A DNA stretch of 64,000 bases from an uncultured Bacteroidales bacterium (GTDB lineage Bacteria; Bacteroidota; Bacteroidia; Bacteroidales; UBA932): positions 1 to 64,000 of the forward strand of contig ONWU01000002.1 in assembly GCA_900321655.1 (NCBI GenBank). The letters run 5' to 3'. Positions 39,152-47,310 of the stretch are shown here, piece by piece (the first letter of the stretch is position 1; every line of letters begins with the position of its first letter). The notes under the pieces were generated by a model that searched no databases, was not told the origin of the DNA, and saw nothing but the letters and a program-made list of their open reading frames with translations. Made by a program: the position numbers and the translations under genes.

Positions 39152-39972
39152 TTGCGGTGAAGCAGTTCCTTGACGCCCATCCTCAGCTGCCAGCCCAGGG
39201 ACTTGGACGCCTTGCCAAAAGCCCGCTGCATTCTCTTGTATTCAACGGTTTCGGTGGGATTGCAGAAGTACCTGCCATACAGGGCTTTGTGCTTTTTCCA
39301 AAGCTTGAGCCGGATCTCTGCGAGAATTTCATCGGACACGCCTTTGTTTCTGGAACCGGGGCGGGTTCTGTAGTGGAAAAGGACCTCCTCAAGCTGCAGG
39401 ACGCGGGGTTCCTCGGGCAGGTGCTCCAGGAAACTGAGCCAGAAATCCCAGTCCTCGTAACCGTTCACAAAGGAGGTGTCGAAGCCGGCGCCATAGTACA
39501 GATCCAATTCCTGCTTTCTGAAAAAGCAGCTCACATACAGGCAGTTGCGGGCCAGCATCGTTCCCATGTCAAAGGGCGGAAGATCCCAGGTGGTTTCTTC
39601 CCCGAAGCGGTCTGCCCGGGCATAGACTATATTCAGAGAAGGGTCTTCTTCCAGGGCCGCAACCGCCTTTTCCATATAGTGCGGATCTATCAGGTCGTCG
39701 GCATCCAGGAAGAGGATATACCGGCCGAAACAGCGCTGCAAGGCCATATTGCGGGCCGCGGCTACGCCTATGTTGGACAGCAGCGGAATCAGTTTGAACC
39801 GGGCATCCAGCGACACGAACTCCCGGATAACATCTTTGGAGTTATCCGAGGAGCCGTTTTCCACAACAATGCATTCCCAGTCCTGGAACGTCTGGTCCTT
39901 CACGCTCTGGAGCGTTTCTCCTATGTACTCCCCCAAGTTGTAACTGGGGATGATGACACTTACGTTTGGCAT
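39148..39972 (-). CDS. GT2 glycosyltransferase, WcaA/SpsA-like
   Basis: 274 residues. Standard GT2 start VSVIIPSYNLGEYIGETLQSV, nucleotide-site VVENGSSDNS, FLDADDLIDPHYME with the DxD, and a NGYEDWDFWLSFL segment with the base Asp. The enzyme is soluble and likely adds one sugar to a lipid-linked repeat unit. It overlaps the CDP-glycerol transferase gene by 13 bases upstream and the last GT2 gene by 4 bases downstream, so it belongs to the same transcription unit. Sugar specificity cannot be predicted from the motifs. Confidence 0.92.
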   Translation of the reverse strand: MPNVSVIIPSYNLGEYIGETLQSVKDQTFQDWECIVVENGSSDNSKDVIREFVSLDARFKLIPLLSNIGVAAARNMALQRCFGRYILFLDADDLIDPHYMEKAVAALEEDPSLNIVYARADRFGEETTWDLPPFDMGTMLARNCLYVSCFFRKQELDLYYGAGFDTSFVNGYEDWDFWLSFLEHLPEEPRVLQLEEVLFHYRTRPGSRNKGVSDEILAEIRLKLWKKHKALYGRYFCNPTETVEYKRMQRAFGKASKSLGWQLRMGVKELLHRK

Positions 39973-41129
39973 AAAAACTTCTCTAATTGTTTCCGGGCGA
40001 CAGGGCCCCGGTTATCTTTGCTGTAGAAAAAATCCAGCCGCTGCTTGCGTTTGTCCCGGCAAGGGTCCTCCCCTGCTGCAAGGATTTCCAATTCACGCAG
40101 CAATTGACGGTTGTCCAGGCACACAGGTCCCGGAACAATCTCCCTGTAATCGTACAGGAATCCCAAATCAGCCGCCAGATACTGCTCCAGGTCATAGGCA
40201 AAAAAGATTTGAGGACGGTCCAGCAGCAGATGGTCTATAAAACAGCCGGAATAATCTGTAATGAGGATATCGGCGGCATCCAGTATCAGTTGGGCATCGG
40301 AATCGTTCTCCAATACCCTTATGTTCCGGTAGTTTGCTATGGGGCTGAAACGCGCCCACTTGTGGAATTTGACAAGGAATACCATGCCGTTCCTGCGACA
40401 GAATTCGTCCAGCGCCCTAAGATCCAGTATGCTCGAGAGGTTCAGGGAAGGACTGTTCATCCAGTCTCCCCGGAAGGTGGGCATATACACTACCGTCCTC
40501 AAACCTGGGAAACAATCCCTGATGGCATTGCGGTGCGGAAGATAGAATACATCATTGCGAGCCTGGCCCCATTCACAAATCTGCAATTCAGATAGCTGGA
40601 ATCCCTTCTTGAACTGGGAGGTCACCCCTGGAGAAGAAGAAACGAAGCTATATTTTACCAGGTCACGTTTTTTCAGAAAGACCCATTTCCTGAATCGATC
40701 CTCCGGGATGCCGATACGCTTGATAGGGATGCCGTGCCACACATTCAGGACCCTTGCACCTCCCAACAGAGCACTTCCACCCACGTCGCGGAACGAGTTA
40801 GAAAGAATCACATACCCAGCCCGTAGCCTGAGCATAGCCGCCCGGAACGTTCCACTCAAGCAGACCGGGAGTCCCTCTTCCTGCAGTTCCCGGGCGATGG
40901 ATTCCTCAGAAGTGAGCCATACGCCGCGTTTCATGGGATATAGCTCCGGGAAAAGAAGGAAGAGCGCACGCGGATTGTCGGCATACTGATGTCCCTCCCA
41001 GGCGCCAAAGAGCACCAGGTTGCGGTCTCTGGGAAAAAGCGAAGTAAAAGCCATGCATCCCAAGGACAGCAGGTCCAGGGTGCCGCGCTTTACCTCTTTG
41101 AGGAACGATATGCTGTTTCGAAGGATCAT
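39960..41129 (-). CDS. CDP-glycerol:poly(glycerophosphate) glycerophosphotransferase family protein
   Basis: 389 residues. I chose the ATG at 41129, which overlaps the preceding stop as ATGA; a longer frame from 41171 would run 42 bases into that gene. TagB/TagF-type landmarks: GAWEGHQYADNPRAL, LNVWHGIPIKRIG with the catalytic His, YMPTFRGDW, ADILITDYSGCFID (Asp/Ser of the second half) and FFAYDLEQY. Such enzymes transfer glycerol-phosphate or ribitol-phosphate from the CDP-activated form. The neighbouring cytidylyltransferase makes CDP-glycerol, so substrate supply and use are in one cluster. In a Gram-negative this suggests a glycerol-phosphate decorated capsule or LPS. Confidence 0.92.
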   Translation of the reverse strand: MILRNSISFLKEVKRGTLDLLSLGCMAFTSLFPRDRNLVLFGAWEGHQYADNPRALFLLFPELYPMKRGVWLTSEESIARELQEEGLPVCLSGTFRAAMLRLRAGYVILSNSFRDVGGSALLGGARVLNVWHGIPIKRIGIPEDRFRKWVFLKKRDLVKYSFVSSSPGVTSQFKKGFQLSELQICEWGQARNDVFYLPHRNAIRDCFPGLRTVVYMPTFRGDWMNSPSLNLSSILDLRALDEFCRRNGMVFLVKFHKWARFSPIANYRNIRVLENDSDAQLILDAADILITDYSGCFIDHLLLDRPQIFFAYDLEQYLAADLGFLYDYREIVPGPVCLDNRQLLRELEILAAGEDPCRDKRKQRLDFFYSKDNRGPVARKQLEKFLCQT

Positions 41130-42163
41130 AGCATAGTATCCAGAAAACGCTCGAGGCACCATATCAGCCACTTCTGGTTGCCAGAGAAACAGGTGTAGTC
41201 CACATCTTTGCGGAATTCCGGCCTCACGGGCCCCTTCCAGGACGCAAAATAGGAATCTACGGGACGGGGCATAGGAAGCTTCCCGGGAACGGGAAGACCG
41301 GGGTAACGCATACGGAAGAGATCCCGCACTATATACTTCGAATCACCGCTCCGGATACGGGACAGGTCCAACGGACAAGTCATAACAAGAGCTTCGTATG
41401 GATCTGTGTATGGCATCTGCGCCGCAGCGAAAGCGTTTTCATAGCTGCTGTAACTCTCGTCCATACAGACGACATCCAGAAACTTCACGAAGTCGATGCT
41501 GTTCTCTCCGGTACGATAACGTTCAAACAGATAGTCCATCGGCACGGGATTCACCAGAACACTGACTGGATCCACATATACATAGCGCCGTACGAATTCC
41601 TCAAAGGTCCAGTCTTTGGCATACAGGCCGTCCATACCACCGAAAACATAGTCGGCGGCATCCCCTATAACCATTCGGGTGACGCCGTCCCGGACCGCTT
41701 GATGAGCGGCAAAGTACAACTGCGGCTCAATCGAATGCACCGGAGCCCCCTTGGAGGCCATAACCGGATTTACGCATTCTTCGACCACGCTCCAGTCTAT
41801 ATCCACGTAATGCAGGTTCAGCCGACATCGACGGGCAAATTCCTGAGCCCGCGAAAGTTCATCGGCCTCGAATGACCCGCCCAGAAAGCGAAAGGTGTAA
41901 GCATCGGCTCCTTCAGGCATATAGGTGGCCAGGATGCCGCTGTCCATGCCGCCAGAAAGCAGGAGCCCGAGCCTCTCCCCTTTCAGGGAGTCGAATACCC
42001 TTCGGATGGCAACATCAAGATCTGCTGCGCCCGAGATAGGCGTTTTCTCTTCGTCGGGAATCCTTCTCACAGGACGATGACGCAACTTCGGAGAGAAGTT
42101 TTCGTCAGACTTCTCGATGTAGCGGAGCGCCAGGAAGGAGCTCATACAGAACTCTTTACCCAT
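41126..42163 (-). CDS. Asparagine synthase-like PP-loop enzyme without amidotransferase domain
   Basis: 345 residues. The ATP PP-loop LLLSGGMDSG (Ser70-Gly76) and the following IGDAADYVFGG segment are those of the asparagine synthetase C-terminal domain. The N-terminal glutamine amidotransferase domain (about 200 residues with a catalytic Cys2) is missing: only about 55 residues precede the PP-loop. Related short proteins occur in capsule and O-antigen clusters, where they use another nitrogen source or a separate partner, for example to form amides or amidines on sugars. It overlaps the CDP-glycerol transferase gene by 4 bases. The substrate here is unknown. Confidence 0.85.
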   Translation of the reverse strand: MGKEFCMSSFLALRYIEKSDENFSPKLRHRPVRRIPDEEKTPISGAADLDVAIRRVFDSLKGERLGLLLSGGMDSGILATYMPEGADAYTFRFLGGSFEADELSRAQEFARRCRLNLHYVDIDWSVVEECVNPVMASKGAPVHSIEPQLYFAAHQAVRDGVTRMVIGDAADYVFGGMDGLYAKDWTFEEFVRRYVYVDPVSVLVNPVPMDYLFERYRTGENSIDFVKFLDVVCMDESYSSYENAFAAAQMPYTDPYEALVMTCPLDLSRIRSGDSKYIVRDLFRMRYPGLPVPGKLPMPRPVDSYFASWKGPVRPEFRKDVDYTCFSGNQKWLIWCLERFLDTML

Positions 42164-42167
42164 AATG

Positions 42168-42584
42168 CTACTTTTCTCTTACCTGGTCAAGGGCCTCATT
42201 GATCTTGGTGGACGAGACACCCTTGGTATAAGGGAAATACACTACCTGGATACCCTCGGCCTTCAGCTCACCCTCATACTTTTCCCACTTTTCTGTACCG
42301 TACCAGTCGTCTCCTACAAAGAGGACGCTGGCGCCCAGTTTCTTGCAGGCGGCCAGTTTGTCCATGTCGTATTGGGGAACAGCAGCATCTACATACCTGA
42401 TGCTGCGCACAATCTCCAGACGGTCCTCGAAGGGGATGAAGGGGCGCTTGCCCTTATACTGCACCAGTTCATCGGTAGAAACGCCCACCACCAGCTTATC
42501 GCAGAGGGACTTGGCATTTTTCAACAAATTCAGATGCCCCACATGAAAGAGGTCAAATACTCCGGTAGTATAACCGATAATCAT
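42168..42584 (-). CDS. tagD: Glycerol-3-phosphate cytidylyltransferase (TagD/GCT)
   Basis: 138 residues, the normal length of the family. The nucleotidyltransferase signature GVFDLFHVGHLNLL (His14-x-x-His17) is at the start, and the C-terminal VSSTKI corresponds to the family's RTEGISTT motif. Enzymes of this type convert CTP and glycerol-3-phosphate to CDP-glycerol. It lies 4 bases after the flippase gene and directly before the asparagine-synthase-like gene. Close relatives can use other polyol phosphates, so CDP-glycerol is the most likely but not the only product. Confidence 0.93.
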   Translation of the reverse strand: MIIGYTTGVFDLFHVGHLNLLKNAKSLCDKLVVGVSTDELVQYKGKRPFIPFEDRLEIVRSIRYVDAAVPQYDMDKLAACKKLGASVLFVGDDWYGTEKWEKYEGELKAEGIQVVYFPYTKGVSSTKINEALDQVREK

Positions 42585-42588
42585 AGTT

Positions 42589-44124
42589 CTATCGCTTTAA
42601 GATACGTGATTTAACAAATTGAATAACAGTCGATTTCTCGCCGCTTGTGGTTCCCAGGAAGAAAACCGATGCAGCGGTGGAAAGGAAGGAAACCAGCACT
42701 ACTTCCACGGTCCTCAGGAGAGAGGGCTCCTGCGGCAGGAATACGGCCAGCGGAACCACCGCAGCCGACACACTCACCAGAGCCACCGGAAGCAGCATGT
42801 CGTGAAGAATCTTTCCCGGCTCAAGGCCTGTCTGAACACAGGCGAAACCTATGCGCTCCAGAAGTACCAGAAAGGCGGTTCCAGCTATAAACCAGTAGGC
42901 AGTCTCCGGCGTTCCTCCCAGTTTGAACGCAATGTATGACAAGGGGAAGGCCAGCACGTTGGTGGCCGATGCAACAATCTCGTAAACCTTGATTTTTCCT
43001 GTGGCGAAAACGGCCGTCACAAATGGGTTTCCCACCGCCACGAAGAGGGAATAGAGCATTGAGATGCGCACAAATTCCACGGTATGGTCCGGCACAAAAC
43101 CCAGCCATAACCGGAGCAGTTCCGGAGTTTCCAGGACAATGGGAAGTGCGAAGAAGAAATACAGGAAATAGGAATACTTGGCTCCCTTACACACCAACTC
43201 GTGCAGATATTGATGGGAACCGGCGGCAAAGGATTTGTTGATCTGGGGATTGATAGCCGTGGTGATGTTGTTGATAAAGCGCGTCACGTTCCCCTCCAGT
43301 TTCACGGTCACATCACGCGCCGCATTCACCCGGACGCCAAAGAACAAGTTGAACAGGATGTTGATACCCTGGGCGTTGAGCACGCTGGCCCCGCTTCCAA
43401 GAAAAGTCCACCCGGCAAAAGAGCCCATCTCCCGGATGAGAGACCGGCTCACCCGGCTGCGGCGAAAACGACATTCCGGGAAGTGACGATGAGCATACAT
43501 CCCGTAGAGCACACGCACCAACAAAGCCACTGCCAACATCAAAACAGCATACAGTTTCAGCTTGTCGACGGGAGCATAGCGTGTGGCCATGGCGGCTCCA
43601 AGGGCCAGAAAAGCTTCGGCTATACTGATGTAGGCAAACGCCTCCATTTTCTCGTAGGCAATGATGGCGGCATTATACGGGACAGACAGCATATTCACCA
43701 CAAAGACGCCTATTGCGCACTGCAACACCCAGTTAGCTGCCTCCATCCGGCCGTCCGGGATGGACATCCGGTTATTCAGGAACCATACGCCCAGGACCTC
43801 TGCCAGGATAAGGACACCTGCCGCCAGGGCGGCTTGCACAAATACAGTAGTGGAAAACACATCTTCTAAGCGCTTGTGGGCCCTGCCCAATTCCACCGCC
43901 ATAAAGCGGCTCACCGCGCTGGCCACAGCTCCCGTAAATACAGAAAAAAGGGCCACAACGCCCCCCACGGCACCAAAAGTGCCGTAGTCGTCCTGTCCCA
44001 GAGCGCCCAATACCACCCGTGAGGTGTACAGCCCCACCAGGAGCATCACCCCCATCCTGAAATACAGGAGAACCGTATTTCGGGCGATTCTTCTGCTGTT
44101 TTCGGATATGTGGGAGCCTGCCAT
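42589..44124 (-). CDS. Wzx-like polysaccharide flippase (MATE/MOP superfamily)
   Basis: 511 residues. I chose the ATG at 44124 (MAGSHISENSRRIARNTV); an in-frame extension to 44226 runs into the promoter region. About 12 to 14 membrane helices; the N-terminal NTVLLYFRMGVMLLVGLYTSR and GQDDYGTFGAVGGVVALFS segments are typical of Bacteroidetes lipid-linked oligosaccharide flippases. It moves undecaprenyl-linked repeat units to the periplasmic face. It is the first gene of the surface-glycan cluster and is divergent from fucI. No Wzy polymerase is visible in the cluster, so the product may be a single unit or the polymerase may lie elsewhere. Confidence 0.9.
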   Translation of the reverse strand: MAGSHISENSRRIARNTVLLYFRMGVMLLVGLYTSRVVLGALGQDDYGTFGAVGGVVALFSVFTGAVASAVSRFMAVELGRAHKRLEDVFSTTVFVQAALAAGVLILAEVLGVWFLNNRMSIPDGRMEAANWVLQCAIGVFVVNMLSVPYNAAIIAYEKMEAFAYISIAEAFLALGAAMATRYAPVDKLKLYAVLMLAVALLVRVLYGMYAHRHFPECRFRRSRVSRSLIREMGSFAGWTFLGSGASVLNAQGINILFNLFFGVRVNAARDVTVKLEGNVTRFINNITTAINPQINKSFAAGSHQYLHELVCKGAKYSYFLYFFFALPIVLETPELLRLWLGFVPDHTVEFVRISMLYSLFVAVGNPFVTAVFATGKIKVYEIVASATNVLAFPLSYIAFKLGGTPETAYWFIAGTAFLVLLERIGFACVQTGLEPGKILHDMLLPVALVSVSAAVVPLAVFLPQEPSLLRTVEVVLVSFLSTAASVFFLGTTSGEKSTVIQFVKSRILKR

Positions 44125-44147
44125 ACAACGTAACTGACGGATAAATT

Positions 44148-44155
44148 CAAAGTTA
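44148..44155 (-). promoter_or_regulatory. -7 promoter box (TAACTTTG) of the surface-glycan cluster
   Basis: TAnnTTTG match on the minus strand 23 bases before the flippase ATG, within the 109-base spacer to fucI. No convincing -33 TTG. Confidence 0.5.
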
Positions 44156-44187
44156 AGGATTTTTTTCAGAATTAGGAAGATTTTTCT

Positions 44188-44195
44188 TACCTTTA
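44188..44195 (+). promoter_or_regulatory. -7 promoter box (TACCTTTA) of fucI-fucP
   Basis: Seven of eight bases of TAnnTTTG (final base A), preceded by the T-tract GATTTTTCT. It is 38 bases before the fucI ATG and divergent from the flippase box. Confidence 0.4.
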
Positions 44196-44233
44196 AGGCT
44201 GAAACCGGTAAGATCAACCAACCCACTAACCAT

Positions 44234-46009
44234 ATGATTATCTCTCACCCCAAGATTGGCATCCGTCCCACCATTGACGGAAGAATGAACGGCGTCCGCG
44301 AATCCCTGGAAGACCAGACGATGGGAATGGCCCGGGCCGTGGCTAAACTCATAGAAGAAAAGCTCCGCTATGCCGACGGAGCCCCCGTAGAATGCGTCCT
44401 GGCAGACACCACCATCGGCCGTGTGGCGGAAACCGCCGCCTGCGCGGAAAAATTTGCCCGGGAAGGCGTAGCCGTCACCATCACGGTAACCCCCTGCTGG
44501 TGCTACGGATCGGAAACCATGGATATGGACCCGCACACCATCAAGGCCGTGTGGGGCTTCAACGGAACGGAGCGTCCCGGCGCCGTATACCTGGCTGCCG
44601 TGCTGGCCGCCCACGCCCAGAAAGGCCTTCCCGCCTTCGGCATCTACGGACACGACGTGCAGGATGCCGACAACCAGGCCATCCCGGCCGATGTAGAGGA
44701 AAAGATCCTCCGCTTTGCCAAATGCGCCGTGGCGGCCGCCTCCATGAGGGGAAAGAGCTACCTCTCCATCGGCGCCGTCTGCATGGGTATCGCCGGTTCC
44801 ATCGTGAACCCGGACTTCTTCGAAGACTACCTGGGGATGCGCTGTGAAGGCATCGACGAAGTGGAGATCATCCGCCGGATGGAAAGGGGCATCTACGACC
44901 ACGAAGAGTTCGAGAAGGCGCTCAAATGGGCTAAAAAGAACTGCAAGGAATACGAAGATATCTGCAACCGGCCGGATCTGAAGAAAAACCGTGAGGAAAA
45001 GGAAAAGGACTGGGAGTTCACCGTGAAGATGGCCATCATCATCCGGGATCTCCTGCAGGGCAATCCCAAGCTCAAGGAGCTGGGCTTCGGAGAGGAAGCC
45101 CTGGGCCACAACGCCATCCTGGGCGGTTTCCAGGGCCAGCGTCAGTGGACGGACTTCTACCCCAACGGAGACTTCGCGGAGGCCATCCTCAACTCATCCT
45201 TCGACTGGAACGGCATCCGCAAGCCCTTCGTGCTGGCCACGGAGAACGACAGCCTCAACGGCGTAGCCATGCTGCTGGGCCACCTGGTTTCCCAAACGGC
45301 CGCCATCTTTGCCGATGTGCGCACCTACTGGAGTCCCGAGGCGGTAGAGCGCGTCACCGGAGAAAAGCTGCAGGGCAAGGCCGCCGGCGGCATCATCCAC
45401 CTGATCAACTCCGGCGCCGCCTCGCTGGACGGCTGCGGCCAGTGCTCCAAGGAAGGCCAGCCGGCCATGAAGCCCTTCTGGGAAATTTCCGAAAAAGAGG
45501 CCCAGGCCTGCCTGGACAACACCGTCTGGGTGCCGGCCAACCGGGAATACTTCCGCGGCGGCGGCTTCTCTTCCAAGTTCCTCTCCAAGGGCAACATGCC
45601 CTGCACCATGATTCGCGTGAATATGGTCAAGAACCTGGGACCGGTGCTGCAACTGGCCGAAGGCTGGACGGTGGATGTGAGCGAGAAACAGTTCAAGATC
45701 CTGGACGAGAGGACGGACAAGGGCTGGCCCACCACCTGGTTCGCCCCGCGCCTGGACGCCACCAAGGCCCCGTTCAAGGATGTTTACAACGTCATGAACT
45801 GCTGGGGAGCCAACCACGGCGCCATCGTCTACGGCCACGTGGGAGCAGACCTCATCACCCTCTGCTCCATGCTCCGCATCCCCGTCTGCATGCACAACGT
45901 GCCGGAAGAGCAGATCTTCCGTCCTTCCTCCTGGCGTGCCTTCGGAATGGACCCGGAAGGGGCCGATTACCGCGCTTGCGCTGCCTACGGACCGTTATTT
46001 AAGAAATAA
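44234..46009 (+). CDS. fucI: L-fucose isomerase
   Basis: 591 residues, the standard length. Family landmarks: [13 protein letters not shown] and [14 protein letters not shown] at the start, [34 protein letters not shown], a Gly/Asp-rich core with [19 protein letters not shown] (metal-binding Glu/Asp region) and the C-terminal [17 protein letters not shown]. The enzyme converts L-fucose to L-fuculose (also D-arabinose to D-ribulose) with Mn2+. It overlaps the fucose permease gene by one base (TAATG). No fuculokinase or aldolase gene lies in the window. Confidence 0.97.
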   Translation: MIISHPKIGIRPTIDGRMNGVRESLEDQTMGMARAVAKLIEEKLRYADGAPVECVLADTTIGRVAETAACAEKFAREGVAVTITVTPCWCYGSETMDMDPHTIKAVWGFNGTERPGAVYLAAVLAAHAQKGLPAFGIYGHDVQDADNQAIPADVEEKILRFAKCAVAAASMRGKSYLSIGAVCMGIAGSIVNPDFFEDYLGMRCEGIDEVEIIRRMERGIYDHEEFEKALKWAKKNCKEYEDICNRPDLKKNREEKEKDWEFTVKMAIIIRDLLQGNPKLKELGFGEEALGHNAILGGFQGQRQWTDFYPNGDFAEAILNSSFDWNGIRKPFVLATENDSLNGVAMLLGHLVSQTAAIFADVRTYWSPEAVERVTGEKLQGKAAGGIIHLINSGAASLDGCGQCSKEGQPAMKPFWEISEKEAQACLDNTVWVPANREYFRGGGFSSKFLSKGNMPCTMIRVNMVKNLGPVLQLAEGWTVDVSEKQFKILDERTDKGWPTTWFAPRLDATKAPFKDVYNVMNCWGANHGAIVYGHVGADLITLCSMLRIPVCMHNVPEEQIFRPSSWRAFGMDPEGADYRACAAYGPLFKK

Positions 46010-47310
46010 TGGAAAAGAAAAGCATATTCAAGTATAACGGCGTCAACTATCTGCTGCCGTTCATACTCATTACGGCGTGTTTTGCGCTGTGGGGCTTTGC
46101 CAACGACATCACCAATCCCATGGTGAAGGCCTTTTCCAAGATTTTCCGGATGAGCGTGACGGAAGGCGCCCTCACGCAGGTGGCCTTCTATGGCGGGTAC
46201 TTTGCCATGGCCCTGCCGGCCGCCATGTTCATCCGGCGTTACACCTATAAGAAAGGCATCCTGATGGGTCTGGGGCTTTACGCCGCCGGGGCGTTCCTCT
46301 TTATTGCCGCCCGCTCCACCGGCACGTACTGGCCCTTCCTGGTGGCGTACTTCATCCTCACTTGCGGTCTCAGCTTCCTGGAAACCAGCGCCAACCCCTA
46401 TATCCTGGCCATGGGCTCCCCGGAAACGGCCACCCGTCGCCTCAACTTTGCGCAGTCGTTCAACCCCATCGGCTCCCTTTGCGGAATGTTCGTAGCCATG
46501 AATTTCATCCAGGCCCGCCTGAATCCCCTCAGCAGCGCCGAGCGCGCAGCCCTTCCCCCGGAAGAGTTCGAGGCCATCAAACAGAGCGACCTGGGCATCC
46601 TCATTGCCCCGTACGTTGCCATCGGCCTGGTCATCGTGGTGATGTTCTTCCTCATCCTGCTGGTCAGGATGCCGCACGTGAAGGAAGAGAACAAGGGCAG
46701 CATCCGCGAAACCCTCTCAGACCTGATTGGGAAAAAACGCTACCGCGAAGGCGTGCTGGCCCAGTTCTTCTATGTGGGTGTCCAGATCATGTGCTGGACC
46801 TTCATCATCCAGTACGGAACGCGCATCTTCATGGAGCAAGGAATGAGCGAGATAGACGCAGAGGTGCTTAGCCAGCGTTACAACATCGCCGCCATGATCA
46901 TCTTCTGCTGCAGCCGCTTTATCTGCACCTGGCTGATGAAATACATGAGCCCCGGCAAGATGCTGCACATTTTTGCCCTTGCCGGCATCCTGTGCACCCT
47001 GGGCGTCATCTTCTTCCGGGGCATAGCCGGCCTGTACTGCCTGGTGGCGGTCAGCGCCTGCATGTCCCTGATGTTCCCCACCATCTACGGCATTGCCCTG
47101 GACGGCCTGGGAGAAGATGCCAAGTTTGGTGCCGCAGGCCTTATCATGGCCATCCTGGGCGGCTCCGTGCTGCCTCCGCTGCAGGCCATGATCATAGACC
47201 GCGGAACACTCCTGGGAATGCCCGCGGTCAACGTATCGTTTGTACTGCCGATGATTTGCTTCGTGGTAATCGCCATTTACGGTTACCGCGTATTCAAGCA
47301 GAAAATCTGA
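46009..47310 (+). CDS. fucP: L-fucose:H+ symporter (FucP-type MFS permease)
   Basis: 433 residues, 12 helices. FucP/GluP-type landmarks: YLLPFILITACFALWGFANDIT at the start (its core ALWGFANDIT), QVAFYGGYFAMALPAA, GLSFLETSANPYI (the conserved Glu) and NFAQSFNPIGSLCG. The family brings fucose, glucose or galactose in with protons; the overlap with fucI supports fucose. The stop codon abuts the stop codon of the convergent glnS with no base between, so no terminator separates the two. Confidence 0.94.
   Translation: MEKKSIFKYNGVNYLLPFILITACFALWGFANDITNPMVKAFSKIFRMSVTEGALTQVAFYGGYFAMALPAAMFIRRYTYKKGILMGLGLYAAGAFLFIAARSTGTYWPFLVAYFILTCGLSFLETSANPYILAMGSPETATRRLNFAQSFNPIGSLCGMFVAMNFIQARLNPLSSAERAALPPEEFEAIKQSDLGILIAPYVAIGLVIVVMFFLILLVRMPHVKEENKGSIRETLSDLIGKKRYREGVLAQFFYVGVQIMCWTFIIQYGTRIFMEQGMSEIDAEVLSQRYNIAAMIIFCCSRFICTWLMKYMSPGKMLHIFALAGILCTLGVIFFRGIAGLYCLVAVSACMSLMFPTIYGIALDGLGEDAKFGAAGLIMAILGGSVLPPLQAMIIDRGTLLGMPAVNVSFVLPMICFVVIAIYGYRVFKQKI

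Noticed and set aside
38303..44124. Gram-positive origin of the CDP-glycerol cluster by recent transfer
   Set aside because: Base composition and codon use look like those of neighbours by eye, and the flippase and GT2 genes are of Bacteroidetes type; no mobile element is near.
44127..44226. 34-residue N-terminal extension of the flippase
   Set aside because: It would cross the predicted -7 box and adds a segment unlike flippase starts.
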